A DNA stretch of 64,000 nucleotides from Kitasatospora sp. MMS16-BH015 (GCF_002943525.1 NZ_CP025394.1:5146001-5210000); one strand, 5' to 3'; positions 24,577-35,300 are shown, counted from the first letter of the stretch. The notes: generated from the sequence alone by a model not told the origin. A program made the numbers and translations.

Positions 24577-25860
24577 TCAGCCCTGCGGCTTGCCGCCGGT
24601 CAGCACCCAGCGGATGTCGGTGAAGGTGCGCTGCTGGTCGACCAGCCGGCCGCCCTGGACCTGCTGGAAGGTGACGGCGGTGTTGACCAGCCGGGGCGAG
24701 TCGGCGGAGGGCAGCATGCTGGTCATGCCCCAGCTGAGCGGCGGGGTGGCGCCGGCCGTCTCGATCGGCTCGCCGCTGTCCAGCACGGCCCGCAGCGACC
24801 TGGCGGTGAGCGGGTGCCCGGGGCCGATCCGGCCCGCGGCCTGGCGGAGCACCTCGTAGGCCACCCAGGTGGTCTCCACGCCGGGGTCGGCGGGGTCGAC
24901 GGCCTGGCCCTTGGCGTAGTCCTGCAGGGTGCCGCGCAGGGCGTCCCAGACGTGCGAGGACTCGGTCGGGTACCAGCCGGTCACGTAGGCGCCGGCCAGC
25001 GGGCCGCCGTCGCCGCCGGTGGAGTCGACCACGGACTGCTGCACGCTGCCGATCACCGAGGCGAAGACGGTGTTCCTGGGCTTCAGCCGCCGGTAGGGGT
25101 CGAGTAGGTTGGCCGTCGGCTCGGCGCCCAGCGCGCTGGTGACGCAGTGGCCCGGCCGGTCGTCGCCGACGGCCTGCTGGACGACGGCGGTGTAGTCGTT
25201 GGACTTCTCCGGCGCCTTGACGTCGGTGAGCCCGACCCGGTCGGGGGCCAGCGCGGCGGCCAGGAAGCCGAACAGCGAGTCGCCGGCCCGGGTGTCCGGG
25301 CGCACCAGCGAGACGGACTTGCAGCCGGCCGCGACCAGCTGCCGCCCGTTCCCCGCGACCAGGGCGGGCAGGCCGCCGGCCACCGGGTAGGAGAGCGGGC
25401 TGCTGTACTCGGGCGAGGAGAGGCCGTACCCGCCCAGGTAGGGGATGCCGGCCGTCTCCAGCAGCGACATGAAGCTGGTGCCGTACTGGCTGGAGGAGCC
25501 GACCACGGCGATCACGTGCGCGTCCACCGCCTGCTGGGCGCAGGCGGTGGCGCCGTCGGCGGTGTTCTCCTCGTTGCAGGTGAGCACGTGCACCGGGTGA
25601 CCGGCCAGGCCGCCCTTGGCGGCCAGCTCGCGGCCGACGGCCTGGGCGAGGTCGGTCATGCCCGGGCGGTCGGCGGAGCCGGTGCCGGACGGCGCCCAGG
25701 TCATCACCGAGACGTCCTGGGCGTCGGTGGCCTCGGCCGGCCCGCCGCAGGCGCTGAGCAGGGCGGGCAACAGGGCCGCCGCCGCGGCCAGGGCCAGGGG
25801 GGAGCGGCGGCTGCGCCCGCGTGTGGTCCCCCGCGCGTCACGTGCTGCGATCAGCCTCAT
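24577..25860 (-). CDS. Lipoprotein receptor-like periplasmic-binding-protein fold
   Basis: 427 residues with a lipoprotein signal: a basic N-terminus, a hydrophobic run and the lipobox LLSAC. The mature part follows the type I periplasmic binding fold of branched-chain amino acid receptors (QQAVDAHVIAVVGSSSQYGT, IPYLGGYGLSSPEY, DYTAVVQQA, TWVAYEVLRQAAG). No permease or ATPase genes lie nearby, so it could supply an unlinked ABC transporter or act as a sensor. It is a complete protein of the usual length. Divergent from the gene at 26047. Confidence 0.82.
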   Translation of the reverse strand: MRLIAARDARGTTRGRSRRSPLALAAAAALLPALLSACGGPAEATDAQDVSVMTWAPSGTGSADRPGMTDLAQAVGRELAAKGGLAGHPVHVLTCNEENTADGATACAQQAVDAHVIAVVGSSSQYGTSFMSLLETAGIPYLGGYGLSSPEYSSPLSYPVAGGLPALVAGNGRQLVAAGCKSVSLVRPDTRAGDSLFGFLAAALAPDRVGLTDVKAPEKSNDYTAVVQQAVGDDRPGHCVTSALGAEPTANLLDPYRRLKPRNTVFASVIGSVQQSVVDSTGGDGGPLAGAYVTGWYPTESSHVWDALRGTLQDYAKGQAVDPADPGVETTWVAYEVLRQAAGRIGPGHPLTARSLRAVLDSGEPIETAGATPPLSWGMTSMLPSADSPRLVNTAVTFQQVQGGRLVDQQRTFTDIRWVLTGGKPQG

Positions 25861-26046
25861 GGCTGTGTACCCTCCCCAGGCGCCCGGTCTTCGGCGCTCT
25901 CCACCCTCTGCCCGATCGGGTAGCCCGAAGGGACATCAAGGCGAACCGGAGGCCAACGGAAGCGGAACTCCAGGGGATCTTGATGGGTGACGCGTGTAGA
26001 GAGCGGTGTGGAGGAGTGTGGTTCGGGGAACGTACGATCCATTTCC

Positions 26047-26592
26047 ATGGCTGCCAGTACTGACTCCACCGACACCGCCGTCCCGGCAGATTCTTCGTAT
26101 CGGTCTGCCCGAAACTCTTCTCGGACGGGGCAGCGCTCCAGCACGATGGGCGGCATGCCGATCAACGACCTGCCCTGGTGGCGCTGGCGCGCCCGCGTGC
26201 GCTCGGGGCTGCACATGCTCGCCGACCCGGCCTTCCAGCAGCGCGTCTGGCTCTCCGGCCAGGACGGGTACGGGGACGTCACCGACGCGGTCTACCGCCT
26301 GGTCGAGGACACCTGGCTGGACCGCTGGCCGGCCGAGAAGTACCTCGGCACCGTCTTCCGGGACACCACCGAGACCGCCCTGGTCTCCGCGGCGGTGCTC
26401 CGGGTGCTCCAGGTGCTGCACGAGACCGGCGCGGACGCCCCCGCCGCCACCTACCTCGGTCACCCCGGCTGGCCGGCCGCCGTCGCGGCCTGCCGGGAGG
26501 CGCACGTGCAGCTGGCCCGGGCGGACGGCGAGGACCCGGACGCCGAGCCGCGCTCGCTCGAGGTGCTGCGGATCCTGACCCGGATCGGCTGA
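26047..26592 (+). CDS. Conserved hypothetical cytosolic protein
   Basis: 181 residues from ATG 26047. The first 35 residues are Ser/Thr-rich and look unconserved; the compact domain starts at an ATG near 26146 or 26155 (MPINDLPWWRWRARVRSGLH). It is helical and acidic, with conserved-looking DVTDAVYRLVEDTWLDRW and LEVLRILTRIG. No catalytic motif, signal or membrane segment. It lies 108 bp before purU on the same strand and could be cotranscribed with it. I do not recognise a function. The start is uncertain because no good ribosome-binding site precedes any candidate. Confidence 0.6.
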   Translation: MAASTDSTDTAVPADSSYRSARNSSRTGQRSSTMGGMPINDLPWWRWRARVRSGLHMLADPAFQQRVWLSGQDGYGDVTDAVYRLVEDTWLDRWPAEKYLGTVFRDTTETALVSAAVLRVLQVLHETGADAPAATYLGHPGWPAAVAACREAHVQLARADGEDPDAEPRSLEVLRILTRIG

Positions 26593-26700
26593 GACCGCCG
26601 AGCCGTCCCGAAGGGCGGTCGCGGCAGCGGATCACCGCAGGTCTGTGACACTCTGGACGGCTCGCACCAGCCACCGAGCAAGGAACGGGACGAGCGCACC

Positions 26701-27567
26701 GTGGAAGAGCAGAGCACCGGCACCCAGTACGTCCTCACGCTGTCCTGCCCCGACAAGCAGGGGATCGTGCACGCGGTCTCCAGCTACCTGTTCATGACGG
26801 GGTGCAACATCGTGGACAGCCAGCAGTACGGGGACGCCGAGAGCGGCCTCTTCTTCATGCGGGTGCACTTCACGGCCGAGAAGCAGGTGGACGCCGAGCG
26901 GCTGCGGGCCAGCTTCGCGGCGATCGGTGCCTCCTTCCGGATGGAGTGGAGCATCCATCCGAGCGCCGAGCGGATGCGCGTGCTGCTGATGGTCAGCAAG
27001 TTCGGCCACTGCCTCAACGACCTGCTCTTCCGGGCCCGGATCGGCGCCCTGCCGGTGGAGATCGCCGGGGTGGTCTCCAACCACACCGACTTCCGCGAGC
27101 TCACCGAGTCGTACGGGCTGCCCTTCCACCACCTGCCGGTCACCCGGGAGAACAAGGCCGAGGCCGAGCGCCGGCTGCTCGACCTGGTGGCCGAGGAGCG
27201 GGTCGACCTGGTGGTGCTGGCCCGCTACATGCAGGTGCTCTCCGACGACCTGTGCAAGGCGCTCTCCGGACGGATCATCAACATCCACCACTCCTTCCTG
27301 CCGAGCTTCAAGGGCGCGAAGCCGTACCACCAGGCGCACGCCAGGGGCGTGAAGTTGATCGGTGCGACGGCTCACTACGTGACGGCCGACCTGGACGAGG
27401 GGCCGATCATCGAGCAGGAGGTGGCCCGGGTCGGCCACGAGGTGACGCCCGAACAGCTGGTCGCGCTCGGCCGGGACGTGGAGTGCCAGGCCCTGGCCCG
27501 CGCGGTCAAGTGGCACAGCGAGCACCGGGTGCTGCTGAACGGCAGCCGTACGGTCGTGTTCGCCTGA
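26701..27567 (+). CDS. purU: Formyltetrahydrofolate deformylase PurU
   Basis: 288 residues from GTG 26701, the normal length. An N-terminal ACT domain (VLTLSCPDKQGIVHAVSSYL) precedes a formyltransferase-type catalytic domain (RVLLMVSKFGHCLNDLLFR). The active-site motifs INIHHSFLPSFKG and THYVTADLDEGPII-like AHYVTADLDEGP carry the Asn/His and Asp residues used to hydrolyse 10-formyl-THF to THF and formate. It balances one-carbon folate pools and supplies formate for purine synthesis. In the other members the ACT domain senses glycine or methionine. Confident assignment. Confidence 0.93.
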   Translation: MEEQSTGTQYVLTLSCPDKQGIVHAVSSYLFMTGCNIVDSQQYGDAESGLFFMRVHFTAEKQVDAERLRASFAAIGASFRMEWSIHPSAERMRVLLMVSKFGHCLNDLLFRARIGALPVEIAGVVSNHTDFRELTESYGLPFHHLPVTRENKAEAERRLLDLVAEERVDLVVLARYMQVLSDDLCKALSGRIINIHHSFLPSFKGAKPYHQAHARGVKLIGATAHYVTADLDEGPIIEQEVARVGHEVTPEQLVALGRDVECQALARAVKWHSEHRVLLNGSRTVVFA

Positions 27568-27862
27568 GCGGAGGTCCAGCCGCGCTGTTCGAGGGCCGCT
27601 GGACTGATGTAGGAAGGGTGGTTCGCTCGTGGCGGCGGCCGGTTGGGGCCTGCGTGGCGGTAGTTTCGTTACGCTCGTGCCGCGCGCCGCACCGACCCTG
27701 GACGGCCCGCGCGGCCGGGCGGCCGGACGACCGCTGGTGCGAAGCTCGTCAGGGTGAGCGGGACAGTATGCACCGCGTTGTCCCCCGATCGCTGGAATAT
27801 GCCCGAAGCGCTTGCTGTGCCCGGTCTGCCGGATCATCCTGAGGCGTATTCGTGACGAAGCC

Positions 27863-28387
27863 ATGGGCAGTCCGACCGGGCCTCGGGTGTGCGGCCTTAC
27901 TGCGAGTGCGGGTGGTGGAGTGGTGCAGGTACTTCAGGTGCAGCTGGCGGTCCAGGCGGATCCGGCCGAGGTGGGCCGGGCCCGCCGCTGGGTGCGCACC
28001 CGCCTCCAGGGCCACGGGCTCGATCCGGAGGCCCCGATCGCCGAGACGCTGATCCTGGTGGTCTCGGAGCTGGTGACCAACGCCGTGGTGCACACCGGCT
28101 CGCCGGCCGTGCTCCGGCTCTCGGTGCCGGTCTGCGGGGCCTCCGCCACGGTCGGCTTCGACCTCGTCCGGGTGGAGGTGGCGGACGCCAGCCAGGACGC
28201 CCCCGCCCCCCGGCACGCGAACGGCGAGGCGACCAACGGCCGCGGGCTCGAACTGGTCGAGCTGCTGTGCGACCGCTGGGGCTGGTACCCGGAAGGGTCC
28301 GGCAAGCGGGTCTGGTGCGAGATCGGCGCTGGTCACGAGGGTGCCCCCGCCGAGCAGGAGCCGGCCGCCAGCGCGTACGCCGGTTGA
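27863..28387 (+). CDS. Histidine-kinase-like ATPase, anti-sigma/RsbW type
   Basis: About 174 residues from ATG 27863. It shows the N box ETLILVVSELVTNAVVHTGS, the D/F box VEVADASQDAP and the G box TNGRGLELVELLCDRWG of the GHKL ATPase fold, with no kinase dimerisation domain. Such stand-alone ATP-binding proteins are abundant in Streptomyces; some act as anti-sigma factor kinases of the RsbW/SpoIIAB type, while others have lost that role. No sigma or anti-anti-sigma gene lies next to it. The frame is open upstream to a TTG at 27812; a GTG close to the conserved core is also possible. A hairpin terminator lies 270 bp downstream. Confidence 0.78.
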   Translation: MGSPTGPRVCGLTASAGGGVVQVLQVQLAVQADPAEVGRARRWVRTRLQGHGLDPEAPIAETLILVVSELVTNAVVHTGSPAVLRLSVPVCGASATVGFDLVRVEVADASQDAPAPRHANGEATNGRGLELVELLCDRWGWYPEGSGKRVWCEIGAGHEGAPAEQEPAASAYAG

Positions 28388-28776
28388 CCTCCGGCCCCGC
28401 CGGGCCCGGTGCGCGCGCCGGAAATGCGCGCCAACCATTCCGAATTTCCGACAACCCATTGACGTGACGTATCCGACTGATCACTCTTGGGTGCAGCTCC
28501 CCGTCGTGTGAGGGGACGTCGAGGCCGCACCCGACCGGCGCCAGCACTGGGGGATCACCGCTGCCTGCCCTCGGGCCGCCTCCTCGACGAGAGTACGGAG
28601 AGCTGGGCGTGCGGCTCGGGCCGGGAGGCACCGAGGGGGCCCGCGCGTGGGGGACGGACGGCGGCCCGCCGGGCAGGCGGGCCGCCGTCCGCAGATCCCC
28701 GCCGTGTCCTGAAGTTCACGAATCCTGGCAGCTCCGGGCCTCGTCGCCGGCCGCCCGGCTCGGCAGACTCGGGCCC
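28388..28776. other. Intergenic stretch with terminator hairpin
   Basis: About 390 bp. It contains a TTGACG near 28459, an AT-richer patch, and the 15-bp perfect hairpin at 28656-28690. No credible small gene seen. Confidence 0.4.
28656..28690 (+). terminator. Hairpin terminator, 15-bp perfect stem
   Basis: Perfect inverted repeat 28656-28670 and 28676-28690 with a GGGCA loop, downstream of the ATPase gene and about 85 bp before the MFS start. Confidence 0.75.
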
Positions 28777-30087
28777 GTGACCGATACCACCGAGACCGTG
28801 CCCGCCGCCTCCGACACCTCACCCGCACCCACCCGTCAACGCCTGCACTACGCCTGGGTGGTGGCCGCCGTCGCCCTGGTGGTGCTGCTCGGCTCGGCCG
28901 GCTTCCGCTCCACCCCCGGCCTGATGATGGACGCGCTGAACGCCGAGTTCGGCTGGTCGCACGCGACCGTGGCCGGCGCCGTCTCGGTCAACCTCACCCT
29001 CTACGGCCTGACCGCCCCCTTCGCCGCCGCCCTGATGGACCGCTTCGGCGTCCGGCTGGTGGTGGTCTGCGCGCTGCTCACCATCTCCACCGGCGCCGGA
29101 CTCACCGTACTGATGACCCGGCCCTGGCAGTTGATGCTCTGTTGGGGCGTGCTGGTCGGCCTGGGCAGCGGCTCGATGGCGGGGGCCTTCGCCACCACGG
29201 TCAGCGGCCGCTGGTTCACCGCCCGGCAGGGCCTGGTCACCGGCGTGCTCACCGCCGCCGGCGCGGCGGGCAACCTGGTCTTCATGCCGGTGCTGGCCGC
29301 CCTGGTGCAGAACCACGGCTGGCGCACCGCCGTGGTGGTGGTCTCGCTCTGCGCCACCGCAGTGGCCGTCCCGGTGCTGCTGCTGATGCGCGAGCGCCCG
29401 GCCGACCTCGGGCTGCTCCCGTACGGCGCCACCACGGCTCCGCCCGAACCGGTGCTGACCGGCAGCGCGCTGGCCCGCAGCCTGCGGATCCTGCGCGGGG
29501 CCGCCCGCAGCCGGGCGTTCTGGCTGCTGGCCGGCTCCTTCGCGATCTGCGGCGCCACCACGGCCGGCCTGGTCGGCACCCACTTCGTGCCGGCCGCGCA
29601 CGACCACGGCATGCCGGTCACCACCAGCGCGAGCCTGCTTGCCCTGATCGGCGTCTTCGACGTGATCGGCACCATCGCCAGCGGCTGGTTCACCGACCGC
29701 TTCGACTCCCGGAAGCTGCTGGTCACCTACTACGCGCTGCGCGGCCTCTCGCTACTCCTGCTGCCCCAGCTCTTCGCCGGCTCGCTGCGGCCCCCGATGC
29801 TCGCCTTCGTGATCTTCTACGGCCTGGACTGGGTGGCCACCGTGCCGCCGACCGTCGCGCTCTGCCGCAAGCACTTCGGCCCGGACGCCCCGGTGGTCTT
29901 CGGCTGGGTGCTGGCCGCGCACCAGATCGGCGCGGCGGTGGTGGCCGAGCTGGCCGGCCTGGTCCGCGACAAGCTGGGCGACTACGACGCCGCCTGGTAC
30001 GCGGCGGGCGGCCTCTGCGCGGTGGCGGTGCTGCTCTGCCTGGCGCTGCGCGTCGGCCGGGCGGCCGGAGCCCCGGCCGCGGCCTGA
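28777..30087 (+). CDS. MFS transporter
   Basis: 436 residues from GTG 28777 with twelve hydrophobic segments. LTAPFAAALMDRFGVRLVVV is the loop 2-3 motif of the major facilitator superfamily and RQGLVTGVLTAAGAAGN lies at the helix 4-5 region. The overall arrangement, with a central loop MRERPADLGLLPYG and FDVIGTIASGWFTDRFDSRK in the second half, is like the monocarboxylate/oxalate:formate antiporter branch. Substrate is not determined. It is followed by a GNAT gene on the same strand, 62 bp downstream. Confidence 0.82.
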   Translation: MTDTTETVPAASDTSPAPTRQRLHYAWVVAAVALVVLLGSAGFRSTPGLMMDALNAEFGWSHATVAGAVSVNLTLYGLTAPFAAALMDRFGVRLVVVCALLTISTGAGLTVLMTRPWQLMLCWGVLVGLGSGSMAGAFATTVSGRWFTARQGLVTGVLTAAGAAGNLVFMPVLAALVQNHGWRTAVVVVSLCATAVAVPVLLLMRERPADLGLLPYGATTAPPEPVLTGSALARSLRILRGAARSRAFWLLAGSFAICGATTAGLVGTHFVPAAHDHGMPVTTSASLLALIGVFDVIGTIASGWFTDRFDSRKLLVTYYALRGLSLLLLPQLFAGSLRPPMLAFVIFYGLDWVATVPPTVALCRKHFGPDAPVVFGWVLAAHQIGAAVVAELAGLVRDKLGDYDAAWYAAGGLCAVAVLLCLALRVGRAAGAPAAA

Positions 30088-30149
30088 GCGGTGGGCTCCG
30101 CCACGGGCTGTCGTACGGCTGTCGTAAGGGTCTACTAGGCTCTGTGCCT

Positions 30150-30674
30150 ATGACATTGCTGCGCTTCGAGCTGGATCCGGACCTGACCCCCGCCCTGCGG
30201 GCCGAGATCGTCACGCTCTGGACGGAGGTGAGCAACGCGGGCGGGGCGGTGGGCTTCGTGCCGCCGGTCACCGAGGAGCGGGTGCGGCCGACGGCCGAGA
30301 AGCAGTTCGCCGGGCTCGGCGGGCCCGGCGGAGACCGGCTGCTGGTCGGGTACGCGGGGGAGCGGGTGGCGGCGGTGCTCTTCTTCGAGGACCAGCGCTT
30401 CGACCTGATGGACCACTGGCGGCTGCTCAAGCGGGTCATGGTGCACCCCGCCAGCCAGGGCCTGGGCTACGGCGCCCAGCTGCTGGCCGAGGCCGAGCGG
30501 GTGGCCCGCGGCTGGGGCCTGGCCGGCCTGCGGCTCACCCTGCGGGGCGGGCACGGGCTGGAGCGCTTCTACGCCCGGAGCGGGTACGTCGAGGTCGGCC
30601 GGGTGCCCGGGGCGATCCGGGTCGGGCCGGGCGACGACCGCGACGACGTCACCATGTGGCTGGAGCTACGGTGA
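30150..30674 (+). CDS. GNAT family N-acetyltransferase
   Basis: 174 residues. The acetyl-CoA site VMVHPASQGLGYGAQLLAEAE (motif A with QGLGYG) and the C-terminal LERFYARSGYVEVGRVPG (motif B) define a GNAT domain covering nearly the whole protein. Substrate unknown; small-molecule amines are typical for this group. The ATG at 30150 sits just after a TACTAG that fits a -10 box, so the mRNA may be leaderless or have a very short leader. Confidence 0.8.
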   Translation: MTLLRFELDPDLTPALRAEIVTLWTEVSNAGGAVGFVPPVTEERVRPTAEKQFAGLGGPGGDRLLVGYAGERVAAVLFFEDQRFDLMDHWRLLKRVMVHPASQGLGYGAQLLAEAERVARGWGLAGLRLTLRGGHGLERFYARSGYVEVGRVPGAIRVGPGDDRDDVTMWLELR

Positions 30675-30750
30675 GGAACCACGGGGGCGCGAGGCGCTGT
30701 TCGTCAACTGCGTGCGCGGCCGGCCGCCGGCGGCCCGATGCCCACCCCTT

Positions 30751-30770
30751 CGCGCGGTTCCCCGCGCCCC
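30751..30770 (+). repeat. Copy of GTTCCCCGCGCCCC intergenic repeat
   Basis: Contains the core GTTCCCCGCGCCCC preceded by CGCGCG; the same core recurs at 47546-47559 (inverted), 47674-47687 and 53075-53088. Confidence 0.65.
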
Positions 30771-30841
30771 CTGACGTCCGCGGCCGAGCCGCTGTGTTTC
30801 ACTGGATGGCCCGTGTTTCACCCCCGGAAGGACGCAAAGCC

Positions 30842-31177
30842 GTGAGCAGCAGCAAGTCGCACGCCACGCTCCGCTACACCTCGCTGCGGGCCAGCATCTT
30901 CCTCGGGTGCCTGCTGCTGGCGCTGCTGCTCGGCCACTTCGGGGTCATCCCGGTCAGCGGGGCCGCCGGTGTGATGTTCCTGGTGCTGATCGCGGCGCTG
31001 GTCTCGGCGCCGCTGAGCTACGTGCTGCTGAGCAGGCAGCGGGACGAGATGTCGGCGCAGCTGGTGGCCAAGGTGGAGGGCCGCAAGTCCAGGACGGCCG
31101 CCCGGATCGCCCAGCAGAACGCCGAGGAGGACGCGGCCGACGAGGCCGCCCGTGCCGCGGCCGCCGCGCAGGGCTGA
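30842..31177 (+). CDS. DUF4229 small membrane protein
   Basis: 111 residues from GTG 30842, with GGAAGGA upstream. Two hydrophobic helices (SIFLGCLLLALLLGHFG and GVMFLVLIAALVSAPLSYVLL) are followed by the conserved LLSRQRDEMSAQL and a charged coiled-coil tail rich in Ala, Glu and Arg. This matches the small actinobacterial DUF4229 membrane proteins, whose function is unknown. It ends one base before the LacI-type gene and is likely cotranscribed with it. Confidence 0.8.
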   Translation: MSSSKSHATLRYTSLRASIFLGCLLLALLLGHFGVIPVSGAAGVMFLVLIAALVSAPLSYVLLSRQRDEMSAQLVAKVEGRKSRTAARIAQQNAEEDAADEAARAAAAAQG

Positions 31178-31178
31178 G

Positions 31179-32195
31179 GTGACCCACCCCGCCGAGCCGG
31201 CGGCCCGGCGCCCCACCGGGCGTGACGTGGCCCGGCTGGCCGGCGTCTCCCAGGCGACGGTCTCGCTGGTGTTCTCCGGCTCCGAGGCCGGCCACCGGGT
31301 CTCCGAGGCCACCCGGGAGCGGGTCCGCGAGGCGGCCCGGGAGCTCGGCTACCGCCCGCAGGCCGCCGGGCGGCAGCTGCGGCTGGGCCGCAGCGGGATG
31401 ATCCTGCTGGCGGTGCCGAACATCCTGGGGCCGTTCTTCGGCCGGGTGCTGGTCGGGGTGCACGAGGAGGCCGGCAAGCACGGGATGGCCGTGGTGGTCA
31501 GCTCGGGCTGGGGCAGCGCGACGCTGGCCGAGGCCGCCGACACCAGCCGGTTCGACGGTCTGCTGATCTGCTCGCCGGACGACAGCCAGCTCGGCGAGCT
31601 GCCCCCGGCCACCCCCGCCGTCTTCCTGGACGCCGACCCGGTCACCGACCCGGCCCGCCCGACGGTGGAGCTGGACGTGGCGGGCGGCATGCGGGCCGCC
31701 GTCGAGCACCTCGCGGGCCTCGGCCACCGCCGGATCGGCCACCTGCGCTCCACCCACTCCGCGTACACCTTCCGCGTCCGCCAGGCCGCCTTCGAGGCGG
31801 CGGCCCGCGACCGCGAGCTGGCCGTGGTGGAGGCCGGGGTGACCCTCAACGAGGGCCAGGAGGCGGCCCGGACGGCCGCCTACCGGATGCTGGCCGCGCC
31901 CGACCGCCCCCGGGCGGTGCTCTGCGACGACGACGTGGTGGCCTCCGGGGTATACCAGGCCGCCGCCGAGCTGGGGCTGCGGATCCCGGCCGACCTCTCG
32001 GTGGTCGGCATCGACAACGTGCCGGTGGCCGGGCTGCTGGCCCCGCCGCTGACCACGGTGGACCTGCCCGGCGAGGAGCTGGGCCGGGCCGGGGTGGCGG
32101 CGCTGGCCGCCCTGCTGCGCGGCGAACCGGCCCCGGCGGTGCCGCCGCTGGCCACCGCGCTGGTGCTGCGGGCCTCGACCCGGCCGGTGTTCTGA
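31179..32195 (+). CDS. LacI family transcriptional regulator
   Basis: 338 residues from GTG 31179. The HTH (TGRDVARLAGVSQATVSLVFSG) with its hinge helix is followed by a sugar-binding domain of the periplasmic-binding type (MILLAVPNILGPFFG, GFDGLLICSP-like RFDGLLICSPDD, AGLGHRRIGHLR, LSVVGIDNVPVAG). It should repress sugar-use genes in the absence of its ligand. No sugar transporter or glycosidase lies nearby, so its regulon is elsewhere. The start one base after the DUF4229 stop suggests an operon; an ATG at 31152 inside that gene is possible. Confidence 0.85.
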   Translation: MTHPAEPAARRPTGRDVARLAGVSQATVSLVFSGSEAGHRVSEATRERVREAARELGYRPQAAGRQLRLGRSGMILLAVPNILGPFFGRVLVGVHEEAGKHGMAVVVSSGWGSATLAEAADTSRFDGLLICSPDDSQLGELPPATPAVFLDADPVTDPARPTVELDVAGGMRAAVEHLAGLGHRRIGHLRSTHSAYTFRVRQAAFEAAARDRELAVVEAGVTLNEGQEAARTAAYRMLAAPDRPRAVLCDDDVVASGVYQAAAELGLRIPADLSVVGIDNVPVAGLLAPPLTTVDLPGEELGRAGVAALAALLRGEPAPAVPPLATALVLRASTRPVF

Positions 32196-32313
32196 CGCCC
32201 GCTCCGCTGACGGACAGTTGAGCGGATCTGCCGCTGGTCCTATCGGATGAAAGGTTCGGAGGCGCGGACCGTCGCTGCCCTCCTGGACGAGATGTACGGG
32301 CTCAGATGGGAGC

Positions 32314-35300
32314 ATGCGGAGAACCATCCCTCGGGGCCTATCCCGAACATCGCGACTGGCAGCCGCCTTCGGTCTGCTCTGCGGCACGATGCTGAGCAGC
32401 ACCATGGGCGCGACCCCCGCGCATGCGGCGATCACCTTCACCAAGACGGCGGACAAGACGAACCCGGCCCCGGGGGAGAACGTCACCTACACGCTCTCGT
32501 ACACCTGCTCGGTGGACGAGTGCGTCAACGGCGCCATCACCGACCAGCTCCCGCCGGAGATGGAGTGGGTCGGCTGGACGCCGGACGCCTCCACAGTGGA
32601 CGTGGGCGGCTCCAAGGTGCCGTCGTCCGGGACGATGGGCGGCACGGCGGACATCAAGCTGGTCAGCCCACTGCCCCCCGGCACCACGGCCACGGTGAAG
32701 GTGGTGCTCAAGTATCCGAACTTCACCACCGCCAACGGCACCAAGGCCGTCAACACGGCGGACTTCACGGCCGACAACGAGACCAAGCAGACCGGCACCG
32801 TCACCACCACGGCCGTGGTCCAGCCCAAGTACGACGTCACCAAGGGCGTCCAGGCCAGCAGCCAGGACGGCCGGACGGTGACCTACCAGTTCGGTGCCTG
32901 CTCCAAGGACCAGACGCCCAACGTCGACCTGGACACCAGCCGGCTGGTCGACCAGCTGCCGCCCGGTGCGGTGGTGGACGTCAGCCGCTCGCCGGGTTGG
33001 ACGGAGAAGCCCCCGGGCAGCAACAACTGGGAGTTCGACATCGGCGAGTTCCGCGCCGGGAACCACCAGGCGGGCTGCCGCTACCCCGGGGCGCTCGTGG
33101 TGAACTACCCCGAGTCGGCCTTCCCGAACGGCACCACCTCGAAGAACACCGTCGTCCTCAAGGGCGACCCGCTGGGGCCCGACCCGGAGCAGGATCTCTC
33201 CACGGCCGAGGCCACCACGCCGACCTTCCAGCCGCCGACCACCGGTGTGGTGGTGGGCGCCGCGAAGACCTGGGGTGCGAAGTCCGTCTCGGGTGACGTC
33301 AACGGGATGAGCCTCTTCCCGACCAACAACGCCGGGCCGGTCACCAGCCTGGTGATGACCGAGCCGGGCTCCGGCACCGCCCCCGCCAACATCTTCAACT
33401 GGCTGGTGCCGCAGAGCATCCAACTCAACCAGTGGGCACCCAGCAGCATCCGCCTGACGCTGGAGTACCGGATCAACGGTGATCCGACCTGGCAGACCTT
33501 CAACTCCGCTTCGCCCTTGGACGGCACCACCACTCGCCGGATCACCTTCGCCACCGCGCCCAGTGGCGCCGATACGATCGTCATCCCGGCCGGCCACCGG
33601 CTCGACGGCCTGCGGTTCAGCTGGAACGGTCCGATCCCCAGCGGCTGGAGCCCGGGCAACTCGGTGCAGTTCCTCACCCAGGTGCTCTACACCGGCCACG
33701 ACGGCACCCCCGCGCCCGACCCGCTGCACAACTGCATCGACGTGGTCGGCACCGACGCCGCGGGTGTCCAGGGCAAGGCCAACGCCTGCGCCGACACCAC
33801 CGTGACGGACGGCACCAACCTCGGCGCCGCCAAGGTCACCACGGAGGGCGCCGTGGTCTCCCCCGGCGGCCACGTGACCTTCCAGGTCACCCCGTACAAC
33901 CGCACCGGCAAGGTGCTCGACAAGCCGCTGGAGCTGTACGACCTGCTGCCGCCCGGCGTCGTCTTCGTCGACGGCAGCGTCCGGCCCGACCCGGCCTGGT
34001 CCGGGAGCAAGGCGCCAGACACGGTGAGCGTGCTGCCCGGCAAGGACGGCCGCCAGCTGGTCAAGATGGTCTGGAACCCGCCGATCCAGGACCAGACCTA
34101 CCTGAACGACGCCGGCAGGTACAAGGTGCTGTTCGACGCCGTGGTGGCGGGCAGCGCCAAGCCCGGGATGCTGACCAACGACATCTTCGTCACGGTCCAG
34201 AACCCCTCCCCGCCGGTGACCTGCTTCTTCTTCGGCACCGACACCTCCGTGCCGGACGGCGACGACCTCAACGGCAACGGCAACACCACCGAGAAGCTCT
34301 GCAAGGCCAGCTCGAACGTGCAGATCGACGTGCCCGCCGTGCTCAGGGCCTACAAGGAGGTCAAGGGCGACAAGGACGCCGACTACGGCTCCACCGGAAC
34401 CACCTCGCCGGGCGGCGACATCTCCTACCGGATGACCGTCCGCAACGACTCGCCCGAGGCGGTCACCGACTTCGTCGCCTACGACCGTCTGCCCACCCCG
34501 GGCGACGGCTACGTGCTCAACCCGAACACCGGGCGCGGCTCCACCTGGACGCCCTCGCTCACCGTGCCGCTGACCAGCAGTGACCCGACCGTGGTGATCG
34601 AGTACACCACCGACCCGAACCCGTGCCGCCCGGCCGAGCTCCCCACCACGCCGCCGAACGCCCCGTGCAACGCCGGCGCCACCTGGAGCACCACCTTCCC
34701 CGGCCCCGGCACCGCCACCTGGTTCCGGATCCGCCGCCCCGGCGCGCTGGCCTCCGGCGCCAGCTTCACCCTGACCTGGTCGATGGTCGCCTCGGTGGAC
34801 GCCCCCGACGCCGGCTTCGCATGGAACAGCTTCGCCTACACCGCCACCGACAACACCGGCAAGCCGCTCCTCCCGGCCGAGCCGGCCAAGGTCGGCATCG
34901 GTGTGCAGTGGCCCCCCACCCCGCCCAACTCCCTGGGCGACTTCGTCTGGGAGGACAGCAACAAGAACGGCCTCCAGGACCCCGGTGAGCCCGGCGTGGC
35001 GGGCATCAAGGTGACTCTCCTCGACGGCCAGGGCCGTGTGGTCCGCGACAAGACCGGCAAGCCGGTCACCGCCGTGACGGATGCGACTGGGAAGTACCTG
35101 TTCGACAAGCTGCCGAACGGCACGTACGGCGTGAAGTTCGATCTGTCGACGGTTCCGGCTGGTTGGTCGGTGACGGCTCGGGCCGCTGGTGACGCGGCGA
35201 AGGATTCGGATGCGGATCCGGCGACGGGTGTGACCCAGACGGTCCAGCTGACCGGTGGCATGAACTACCTCGACCTGGACATGGGCTTGGTCAAGCCCGA